Assembly: GCF_021347895.1 (NCBI RefSeq)
Contig: NC_067132.1
Location: 186,001 to 250,000, forward strand
Source of the DNA: Acanthochromis polyacanthus
Taxonomy: Eukaryota > Chordata > Actinopteri > Pomacentridae
Length of the DNA stretch: 64,000 bases
Direction: 5' to 3'
The notes under the pieces are model-generated. The model made no database searches. It saw nothing but the letters and a program-made list of their open reading frames with translations, and was not told where the DNA came from. Of this stretch, positions 44,401 to 53,383 are shown one piece after another; the stretch's first letter is position 1; the number at the start of each line of letters is the position of its first letter. A program made the position numbers and the translations under genes.

Positions 44401-47400
44401 GGTGTTTCCCGATGGTCTCTGCTACTGGTTGCCCCCCGCCATCTTCCGCTCGTCCTGCTCCATCAACGTCAACTACTTCCCCTTCGACTGGCAGAACTGC
44501 ACGCTCAAATTCACGCAAGTTTACCGTGCATCAAAACACACAAATTTAAAAGGTGTTTTACTGGATTATTGCTCTGATTTGGGTTGTAGTTCAGTAGTTC
44601 TATGAAAAACCCGCCAGTTTCTCCACCTGACTTCTTCAGAATCAGCTGTTTTTTTCCTGTATGTTAACTTTAATATATTTAATGAATCCATGAAAAGTTT
44701 TACCTTCATACTATGCATAATTTTAGACTTGCAGGCCTTTCTTTTTTTTTGCACTTTAATGGAATTCATCATTTCTGAGACTCTCATACCTTCATCAGAT
44801 CGTCACATGAAGTTGTCACGACTAAAAAAACACATTTTTTTAAATGCCTGCAGATACCACAAAAACAGCTTGTCGTGTGTTTTTAAGCAAATACCTCGAC
44901 ATTCTCCCCCTGAAGCCTTCTCAGATTCATTTAAAACCCATTTTCCTGCAGCTCTCTGACCTACAACGCCAAAGAGATCCGGATGCTGCTGAAGGAAGAT
45001 GAAGGCGCGACGGTGGAGTGGATCATCATCGACCCTGCCGGCTTCACCGGTAACTTCCTCTTCCTGCTCATCTTTTGCACAATTTGTGTTTCCTCATGTT
45101 CGTTTCTGCGTTCTCGCTTTATCTGTTGTGCCCATAATGAATATCTGTTGATGAGAAGCTTTAACACAGGGATAAATTGAGGGATAAATTGATGAATAAA
45201 CTTCATTTTCATACCTGAAACGTCAAATATCCACTGTGACGTCATAATGTTCTGCTAAAAGAACATTTTTCTTACCATTAAACGAAGCGTTTTGGTGCTC
45301 AAAGCAGTAGAAACTGCTGCAAAAATAACTTTTCCTTATTTTTGTGTGTTTTAAAGTAATGAAAAAGCACCAAAAAGGTCCATACTGCATATTTTCTGTC
45401 AATGTTTTCTCCTTAGTTTGTTTACTTTTTGAGGCGTTTCGCTAAGTTTTATTAAAATTTTACTCGATTTTAGAGGAAAAACGGTCACTTGTTGTAGCTC
45501 TGACTCTATAGAAGATAAAATGAATTAATGAAGATACATAGTTACATTGACTAACTGTGCATAAAAGTGAAATATTGCACATTTAATCTAAATATTACAC
45601 ATGAATATCATAATGTTATAAAATATTCATAAGAATAGGTAAAACTTTAGTAATTCAGACAAATTGTTTTGCCGGATTTTGCTCAGAAAAGCATAAAATG
45701 AAATAAAAAATGCAGTGCAGAGTAGAAAAGCCATCAAATATAAGTACAATATATGATTTAAAATAATAATAAATGAGCTAAGTAATGCTGGCAATTATAC
45801 TTATTAAGTAATATCACACATGAAATTTAAATATTATGCCTGGAAAATTAAAAGTTGCATGCTCAGTCAAAATATTCCATCTAATATTACATTTTATTGC
45901 AAACTAGTGTCAGTTTTTAAAATCCTTGAGAAGAAATTGAAACTTTTAGAGCAGAAACAGCTTCTCGGGTTGTTAAAATCCCCCAGTTTTAGTGATGACA
46001 GAATGTATAAACGCTATCTTCTGTTTCTCGCCTCGTCTGCAGAGAACGGCGAGTGGGAGATCATCCACCGTCCGGCCAAGAGAAACACCTACAAGCACAT
46101 TCCCATGGAGAGCAACAAGCACCAGGACATCACCTTCTACCTGATCATCAAGCGCAAACCTCTGTTCTACATCGTCAACATCATCATCCCCTGCGTGCTC
46201 ATCTCCTTCCTGGCTTGTCTCGTCTACTACCTGCCCGCCGACAGTCAGTCAGCGTCGATTTAACCCCTGAATTGTCAGAATTTGATTGTCGTTACAGCTT
46301 GAACACAACAAAGCTACATCTCTGCATCCTATAGGGGTTCCAGCTTCATATGGAAACTGGTTTAATAGTAGTGGAGGTGGTGATGGTAGTAATAGTGAAA
46401 TATATTGTTTTTGCTTTGGCCAACAGCCAAAATGCAACGAACTTGAGTATGACATAATTTAAGTAGGGCTGCAACTAACGACGCGTCGACGAATCGTCTG
46501 AATCGGACATCGACGCTGAATCGTGCATATATTATGTATGCACGATGCGGCGCCGACGTCTGTCCGTGTTCCGCGCTCCGGTCGGACGGTGATTTCTGTT
46601 GCATTGCGCCCTCACTTCCGCTTTTGATGACGTATCGCGCTCAGACGATTAGTCAACGCGTCGTTAGTTGCAGCCCTAAATTTAAGACAATAAAGATCTA
46701 AAAACCTCACATTTGAAATCCTGGAATCAAGCAAATATTTGGCATTTCTGAAACGATGAGTCCAGTCAGAGGTTTGTGAACTGGTTGGTTTGTGTCCAGG
46801 TGGTGAGAAGATGACTCTGTCCATCTCGGTTCTACTGGCTCAGTCCGTCTTCCTGCTGCTGATTTCTCAACGGCTGCCGGAAACGTCCATGTCGGTTCCG
46901 CTCATTGTCAAGTACGTGTCATGAAATATCACGCACAAACTCACAGCCACATCTGGAAACATCAGCCGTTAGTCGACATCAGAAGAGAGTTTGAAGCCTA
47001 AAATTACACGGTCGCTAGGAGTACTTCAGACTGGACGTTTGCTCACAATAATGGTGGTGATTCTGTTTGAGAACTACTACGACTGCTTTTTACTGATCTG
47101 TGTGCATTTCCCAGGTACTTGATGTTCATCATGGTGCTGGTTACGGTGGTTGTGTTGAACTGTGTGGTCGTCCTCAACCTGCACTTCAGGACGCCGAGCA
47201 CACACGTCATGTCTGAGTGGACCAAGAAGGTAACAACACACGCCATAGCATTATTTACTAATCAGACTGATATTTGCAGTTTTAACTTCAGCCTGTCTGT
47301 GTTTTCCAGGTTTAAGTTGATGATTCTAAAAGTCTGTCTAGTTTTCTGTGCTGAGATTTTGACCTGATTTCATTCTGATTTGACCTCTGGATCTAATGTT

Positions 47401-49957
47401 GTTTAAGCTAAGAAGGTAACTGTGCTGCACTAATACAATCCACAGAAGTAGCTCTAGTAGTTGTGGTGGTATCGATGGTGGTAGCTGTGGTGATATCGAT
47501 GGTGGTAGCAGTGGTGATATCGATGGTGGTAGCTGTGGTGGTATCGATGGTGGTATCGATGGTGGTAGCTGTGGTGGTATCGATGGTGGTAGCAGTGGTG
47601 GTATCGATGGTGGTAGCAGTGGTGGTATCGATGGTGGTAGCAGTGGTGGTATCGATGGTGGTAGCAGTGGTGGTATCGATGGTGGTATCGATGGTGGTAG
47701 CAGTGGTGGTATCTATGGTGGTAGCAGTGGTGGTATCGATGCTGGTATCGATGGTGGTAGCAGTGGTGGTATCGATCCCCCCAAAATAAGCAATGCACAA
47801 AATTTCCACCCACCTCTGCTTCCCTGAACGACCTGTAACTGAAATTATACTAAAGTTTTTGCACAGCAACAAACTCATCTGATTCTGCATTGAGTACCAG
47901 ATATATTTACTTTCATTTTTTGTCTCTTTGCAGTTTTTCCTCGAGCGTCTTCCTCGGATCCTGCGCATGTCCCGCCCCGCGGAGGCGGAGCCATACTGGG
48001 ACGGAGCGTTGCCACGGCGATCCAGCTCGGTGGGCTACATCGCCTCGGCGGAGGAATACTACAGCGTCAAGTCCCGCAGCGAGCTGATGTTCGAGAAGCA
48101 GTCGCAGAGGCACGGACTGACGACCAGGACCACCCACGCTGCAGGTATGAACACGGATCTTAAACCTGAAAACAGTAAAAAAATTAGTCCAGTCACTGCG
48201 ATTTTTATTTAATTTTTTTGGTGTAGTGGTGAAGCCGCAGGAGGACGGAGGAGTGACGGACCAACTGTACGCCGAGATCAAACCGGCTGTGGACGGAGCA
48301 AACTACATCATCAAACACATGCGCAACAAGAACGACTACAATGAGGTGAGAAAAGAATAAATAGATATCAGTAGAAGACGTCGTATTTGGTGTGATTTCT
48401 TCTTTTTAATAACAAAACACACAACGCTAAGTTTAAATTGTAGCCATGTTGAGGAAAAGTAGAGGTTTGAAGTACACTGTGGCCAAAGCGATGCACTTTG
48501 CCTCAACAAAAACTGAGCTTAATAACCTTTGTAGGGCTGCTAGCATTAGCCTGTATCAATTTTTCTGTGGCTCGATCCACTGACTGTACATAAACCCTCA
48601 GTGATGTCACCCACAGGTAGTAGTTTTTGAAACATTTTAAATTATTATATAAAAATTCAACCCTCTTACAGTTGTCATGGATGTAGAAATTAGCTGCAGA
48701 AACCAAAAGTGTTTCAATGTACCAGACTGTAAATGTGTTTATTTCTGTTGGAAAGTTGCACATTTTAACATGAAGGTCTATGGGGACTTACTCACTTTTA
48801 GATGCAGCCTCTAGTGGACATTTGAGGAACTGCAACAAAGTTTACATTCACTCAAAGTGTTGCAATCTACAACCAAAACCTTGTTTTCGTTTAGCACAAT
48901 CTTTCCTATAAGCAACTTTGAGTATCAGTATTATGGGATATATTCTATTTTCAATTGTAAAACTGTTAATGTCTTTGACATAGCAACGAGCATTGATACT
49001 CTGGGTGTGGTTTTTAATTAATTTACTAGAGAAAACCTTTAATAAGTGTATTTTGGGTAAACTTTCAAGGTTAATTTTTTAACTACATTTGATACCAGAA
49101 TCATCTTCTAGACATGAGAGGTCTGATATTTTGTCCACACTTTTCTTTAACAGCCTCAACAAAAACTGAACATAACAACCTTTGTAGGGCTGTTAGCATT
49201 AGACTGCATTGGTTTTTCTGTTAGCTAGCTCCACCGAGTGTATTTAAAAATGGACGAACCCTCAGTGACATAAGTTTACTGAAGAGGATTTGAACCCTTA
49301 TTAAATTCTAAGTCTGAAGTTTGGGAGTTATATAAAAATTCATCCCTCGTACAGTTGTCACGAATGTGGTTATTAGCCACAGGAACCAAAACATTTCATG
49401 TTCTATGCTGTAAACTTAGTTATTTGTGCTGTAAAGTTGGACATTTTCACATGGAGGTTTATGGGGATTGACTCACTTTTAGACGCAGCCTCTAGTGGAC
49501 ATTTGAGGAACTGCGGTTTTGACACTTTTGCATTTTTTTTGTTATTTGAACCCAATGTAATGTCTGAGGCTTCTTCTTCTTCTTCTTTTTCTTCTTCTCA
49601 TTAATCCCAATGTTCCAAACTAACTTTTTACATCAGTTGCAATGGTTCACGTAACTTTTTCCATTTCAAAATCTGAACACAAACGACTGCAGATGGTGTC
49701 TCTGTAAGTTTGTGACTCCTATCAGACTGTAAATCTTCAGTTGGTGAAACCAAATGTGTGATTGGTGTTTCCAGGAGAAGGACAACTGGAGCGGCATCGC
49801 CCGGACGGTGGACCGACTCTGCCTCTTCCTGGTGACTCCGGTGATGACCTTCGGCACCATCATCATCTTCCTGATGGGAATCTGCAACCACCCTCCACAC
49901 CTGCCCTTCAAAGGAGACCCACACGACTACTCGGACACGAACCCCCGGCTGCTGTAA
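38484..49957 (+). CDS. chrnd: Muscle nicotinic acetylcholine receptor subunit delta, 12 exons
   Basis: A ligand-gated cation channel subunit of the neuromuscular endplate pentamer. Exons: 38484-38541, 41140-41285, 41416-41460, 41541-41650, 44359-44514, 44952-45049, 46043-46243, 46800-46911, 47115-47229, 47934-48144, 48227-48345, 49775-49957. They sum to 1554 bases, 517 residues plus stop, the same length as human CHRND. The protein starts with a signal peptide ([20 protein letters not shown]) and continues with [20 protein letters not shown]. The Cys-loop reads [16 protein letters not shown]1 follows [16 protein letters not shown]2 is within [21 protein letters not shown]3 follows PLIVKYLMFIM, and M4 lies in the last exon ([12 protein letters not shown]). 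Delta identity rests on [15 protein letters not shown], the RRSSSVGYI site and [18 protein letters not shown]. Intron 5 uses a GC donor. Introns 1, 4, 7 and 9 carry repeats. Confidence 0.96.
38600..39920. other. chrnd intron 1, left part, with weak internal repetition
   Basis: A loose repeat of about 90-110 bp recurs (CAGCCCCATTTTAGTCCTTT, AAATGTAAAATACTTGTCAA, AAAAATACAGAATGTAAAG). It is an old, diverged tandem array without coding capacity. Confidence 0.55.
39930..40200. mobile_element. CpG-bearing interspersed fragment of unknown class
   Basis: Contrasts sharply with its surroundings: AACGCGAGTATGCGATCGCA and several CCGCATAATC-type words. The class is not assigned, and no terminal repeats were found. 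Confidence 0.35.
40300..40800 (+). repeat. 22-bp minisatellite in chrnd intron 1
   Basis: The unit is GGATTTTAGCCCGCTGAATC plus AA, about 23 copies. The variable segment alternates between CCGCTGAAT, CCACATAAT and CCGCGGAAT in a partly ordered series, suggesting higher-order duplication of multi-unit blocks. Confidence 0.93.
41664..41862 (+). repeat. Direct repeat copy A flanking the transposon cluster in chrnd intron 4
   Basis: Begins TATCCATTGTTTAAGACTTC and ends TTTTTCCAGATAGAT. A second, diverged copy lies at 43802-44014. Between them lie two transposon insertions. Confidence 0.8.
42001..42566 (+). mobile_element. Non-autonomous DNA transposon carrying a RecQ-like helicase exon fragment
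   Basis: The ends are short inverted repeats (left GTAGCCTAGAC, right GGCTAGGCTAC), flanked by AATAAAA on both sides as a target-site duplication. Within it, 42172-42411 is an open frame without an ATG. It reads as the start of a RecQ-type helicase core: [16 protein letters not shown] (Q-motif-like), then [17 protein letters not shown], whose TGYGKS is the Walker A/motif I. The frame stops before motif II, so no active helicase is encoded. It could be a captured gene fragment or a relic of a larger element whose own protein has a helicase domain. It lies in chrnd intron 4, sense with the gene. Confidence 0.75.
42796..43796. mobile_element. hAT-like non-autonomous DNA transposon
   Basis: The left end CAGGGCTCCAGAC is the inverse of the right end GTCTGGAGCCCTG, and the subterminal parts contain GACTAAATGGTCGCATTTTG. 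The interior of about 1 kb has no recognisable protein. A clean flanking duplication was not found. It lies in chrnd intron 4 behind a short (CT)n tract. Confidence 0.75.
43802..44014 (+). repeat. Direct repeat copy B flanking the transposon cluster in chrnd intron 4
   Basis: Matches 41664-41862 with scattered changes and an added T-rich stretch near 43850. Begins TATCCATTGTTTAAGACTTC. Confidence 0.8.
44515..44951 (+). other. chrnd: GC-AG intron (chrnd intron 5)
   Basis: The exon 5 coding frame ends TTCAC and the intron begins GCAAGT, a good GC-type donor. The intron ends CTGCAG. Joining gives [13 protein letters not shown], which matches the family (human LKFSSLKYTAKEI); the nearby GT dinucleotides would break the frame. 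Confidence 0.8.
45050..46042. other. chrnd intron 6, nothing recognised
   Basis: AT-rich intron of about 1 kb without a recognised repeat or exon. Confidence 0.5.
46464..46678. mobile_element. hAT-family MITE with perfect 8-bp target-site duplication
   Basis: The ends are TAGGGCTGCAACTAACGA and its inverse TCGTTAGTTGCAGCCCTA. AATTTAAG lies on both sides (46456-46463 and 46679-46686), the 8-bp duplication diagnostic of hAT. The interior is CpG-rich (GACGCGTCGACGAATCG and related words) and partly palindromic. It lies in chrnd intron 7. Confidence 0.93.
47455..47775. repeat. 12/24-bp GGTGGTATCGAT-GGTGGTAGCAGT minisatellite in chrnd intron 9
   Basis: Two 12-base units, GGTGGTATCGAT and GGTGGTAGCAGT (or AGCTGT), alternate, giving a 24-bp higher-order period over about 320 bases. 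Because the unit is a multiple of three, several frames stay open on both strands (for example 47408-47968 minus). These are artefacts, not genes. Confidence 0.95.
48405..48850 (+). repeat. Interspersed repeat copy 1 in chrnd intron 11
   Basis: Contains CCTTTGTAGGGCTG, TAGCATTAG, CCCTCAGTGA and GCAGCCTCTAGTGGACATTT. A second, diverged copy in the same orientation lies at 49150-49520. Non-coding; class not assigned. Confidence 0.7.
49150..49520 (+). repeat. Interspersed repeat copy 2 in chrnd intron 11
   Basis: Shares the ordered landmarks of copy 1 and ends GCAGCCTCTAGTGGACATTT followed by GAGGAACTGCG. The pair looks like an old tandem duplication or two insertions of one family. Confidence 0.7.
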
Positions 49958-50115
49958 CACTTTACGCTGCAGATGCTGGTGTCCGTCCAGAGGTTTGCTG
50001 CCGTTTTATTATTTAACTCGATGACTTTTCCAGGTTCGTGCAGCAGCCGAGTGTTTCTTTCATTTGAAGTGAATAATCTGGGATCTTATCTGTTTGGTTT
50101 TGTTTGTGTGGTTTG

Positions 50116-50121
50116 AATAAA
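50116..50121 (+). terminator. chrnd: chrnd polyadenylation signal
   Basis: AATAAA lies 159 bases after the chrnd stop codon, followed by a T-rich stretch (TTTTATTTTTGTTTCTGTTG). Confidence 0.7.
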
Positions 50122-50214
50122 CTTTGACTTTCTGACACCTTTCTATTTTATTTTTGTTTCTGTTGCGTGTTCACACTCTGATTATAATGAATTGGAGTCA
50201 GTGCTGTTGCTAGT

Positions 50215-50425
50215 TATTGACATATTCTAGACTCATTTTAGTTCAGGTTAAACATTTAACCTAGTCTGATCTCAAGTGACCAGTAAAATCATAACATAAT
50301 AGCCAATAAATAACCACAGCTCCACATTGTTCCTTTTCAAATTTAAGGAGCTGTCTTTCTACAAAACATGATGAACAATCTGAAATTTCTTAAGAAAAAC
50401 AAATTTGGTTTCAAAAACATGATGC
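50215..50425 (+). mobile_element. Left-end fragment of the CAGGGGTGTCAAACTC hAT-like element
   Basis: Matches the left part of the element at 17963 through words such as CTGATCTCAAGTGACCAGTA and CTGAAATTTCTTAAGAAAAA. The terminal CAGGGGTG and the entire right end are missing. Confidence 0.6.
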
Positions 50426-50979
50426 CATCTGTAGAAGCAGCTGAAACATCTGGAGAAGAAACCCTTCAAACCTGAGACAACTGGAGCATCTGCTCATGAG
50501 GAGTGGACCAAAACACCTGCTCAGAGGTATAGAAGTCTCATTGACAGTTACAGAAATGGTTTGATTCCAGTGATCGCCTCAAAAGGTTGAGCAACAGAAT
50601 ATTAGTAATATAAGTTAAGGGCACCATCATTTTTGTCCAGGCCTGTTTCATGAGTTTATTTTTAAAAAATAATTCTGTTGAACCACAGTTCAAAAGCAAT
50701 GTCTGATTTTCATTGGTGAATTTTTGTAGAATTTTTAATTATTATTACTTTTGTCAGATTCAAATTATTTCTGTGACCTTTGTTGGTTTTTATTTCATTA
50801 ACCGAGGGCTACCATCATTTTTGTCCAAGTGTATCTGTCTGTAGTTATGCTTTGATGGATGTTAAATTTTCACTCAAAGCCACCAGGAGCTGAGTCTTTA
50901 AAATAACCGTCGTCTGGTTACAGAGTAAAAGTATCAGTTCCTCCTTAAGGTCAGAGATTGCAGCATCTGAGGGCCTCTT

Positions 50980-51105
50980 CAGAAGAAGACGTAGTTGATG
51001 AAGATGTTCTGGAGCAGAAAGACCACGACCAAGCAGACTGGAGATCTGAGGCAGCGTCTCCCTCAGGTGGGTGTTCACGGTCAGGTCTGTGGTAATCCTG
51101 TCAAA
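50980..51105 (-). other. Orphan exon-like fragment, identity unknown
   Basis: On the minus strand a pyrimidine-rich acceptor (GTTTTGTTTTTTGACAG) precedes a codon-like stretch. One frame reads ITTDLTVNTHLRETLPQISS; the neighbouring frame reads VCLVVVFLLQNIFINYVFF then stop, which resembles a C-terminal membrane segment. A single-base shift would join them. No gene is recognised and no companion exons were found nearby, so this may be a relic or chance. Confidence 0.25.
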
Positions 51106-52399
51106 AAACAAAACAGAACATAATCTAGATTATAAATCAACATGTAGAGTTTGTGTTCTTCTAAGTTTTACTCCAAGATTTTAAATACTTTCATTGACTG
51201 CTAATGAATATCTGCTCCAAATGTCTCACTAATAATCATTATCAGCCTTAAAAATCCACAAAACACCCCTCTATGCTGGACTTTTTTGTTAAAAAATTGT
51301 TTAATTTCATAATTACATGTTTTGTATCTTCTGTTAAATTATCTAATTAAGTATTTCATCTGTTTAATATAATTTAATTGCATTTAATGTTTAATTTTCT
51401 TTTTTTAAGTTTTATTTTATTTGGTGTTTTTCCTTTGATTTAATTGCTTTTTTAATATACTTTATTTCTTTAATCTTTTTTCCTGTCATGATTTTCACCC
51501 CAACCTTAAAAATGAAACAAACGCTTAAATCACAATAAAAATACTTCTGATGTCACAATCATGAGTCACTTATTCAGTTTATCAATTCAACTTTATTTGT
51601 TTAGCACCTTTCACACAGACGACAAAACTACACAAGCAAAGAGAAAAACTATGATTAAAATTAAAAAACAATTTATAAAAAGATTTAACATCATAAAATG
51701 TGTTGTGTTTATGTGTCTTCTTGGGCTCACACAGTAAATCATTTAAAACAGAAACTTGATATTCAGTCTAAGAAAACTGCAGAGCGACAGAAGAACCAAC
51801 AATATCTCCTGTTTTCTCCTTTAGTGAGTCGACTCTTCTGGTGCTTTCAGACCAAAGAACTACAGACTTCACAACCTGCTCAAACTCTTGGTACAGGACC
51901 TCACCACACGGGTCAACAAGGTTTCCTTCTCATTTCTACTCTGAAGCTCACCTTCTCCTGCTCAAACTGCTGACAAATGTTTGTGCTGCTCTAAAGTCTG
52001 GTCTCCAGAACTTCCTAAAAACTCTCGAAGTCTCTTCTGCCTTGTTGTTTTGTAGAACTGTTCCAGAAAACCTCACTAAACCACATGGAAGGGCCTCAAG
52101 ATAGTCGTCCAATTGAAACCGTACAAAAACCAAACTAGCACAACCCAAACGCTAAAGTCTCCTGCAGCCTACCAGAGAAGCTCTTTAAACAGAGAATCAG
52201 GACACTGTAGAAACTGCAGTTTGGAGAAGGAAGCAATCTTGGAGCAGAAAATGCTTTAATATAAAATGTATTTATTGGTAGAAAAACAATTAGAATAAAA
52301 GATCTTTCCTTTTCCATAAATCCATCCAGACATGTAACACAATAAGGCAGCTGGACAGAGTTAGTTTTTTATTCACTGAGAGACACAGCACAGTTCAGT
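51106..52399. other. Intergenic stretch before the inverted duplication
   Basis: AT-rich. A fragment at about 51590-51620 (AATTCAACTTTATTTGTTTA, then GCACCTTTCACAC) resembles the abundant fish repeat seen more fully at 61150-61440. No exon recognised. Confidence 0.45.
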
Positions 52400-53383
52400 C
52401 CATGTCTATGATGGACAACAGGATTTCAGAATATTGTGAAATGAAGTCTGATAGTCCAGTATTATGCTGATGGTCAAATAATCCCTGAAAATACAGACTC
52501 TTGATTGTATTTAAAGCCTCATGTTTGTATTTAGCTCCAATCACACTGAAATTCAAGTTTAAAATCTGTTCCATCAATAATCAAGACACAAAACAAAGAG
52601 TCTGTTCCAGTCAGTGGAGGAAGTCAACTGAAGATAATTTTACAGCAAAGAAAAACTCTGAAATAAAACTTAAAGTTCTACAAAATTTATAATGGTCAAA
52701 ATAATAACAAACAAAAGGAAAACAATAACAGCAGACAACAGCACATCAATAATTAGAAATTCACCTGTTAACTATTAATTCAGTGACCCTGAGATCTTCA
52801 TGTTTCAGTAAAAGCAGCATTAGATGACTAACAGCGATGATGCAGTCAGTCTGATGGAAAGCTGCTTGTTTGTTTCTGATATGTTTTTGATTTCTTTCAC
52901 ATATTTTTAAAAAAGAAGATTATTAACCTCTTTTTCAAGTGAATCCAGGTCATGACAGGCAGCAGAAAGTACAAAGAACAGTTATAAAATTGCAAACTTA
53001 AAGCATATTTTAAATACGAAAAAAATGTAAAACTAAATGTACAATCAAGTTTTAAAAAACAAGCGCATGTTGTTGAAACGGCCTCAAGAACTCGCAGTTT
53101 AGATTTAAAGGCACTCAGTGAGATTAACTCAGTTAACTTCCAGTGTTTCTGCAACACGTTCATCTGAAATAGAATGAGATAAAAAAAAAATTAACAAAAA
53201 TGAAACAGAAAAGCCAAAAACAGTTCCTTGTTTATTCTTCTTCAGTATGAAAATAAGTGGTGGAAATGTTCCTGAAACATCCCAGAAAACTAACTTGATG
53301 ACAACAGTTTTCTCCTTTAACATGTTCCCTCATTTACTGTAGTTCACACAGAGCAGCACACAAGTTTAATACACAACATTTAC

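Noticed and set aside
47408..47968. 186-codon minus-strand frame rich in Thr-Thr-Ile-Asp
   Set aside because: It arises from a 12-base repeat unit that keeps every frame open; the opposite strand is open too. It lies within a chrnd intron.
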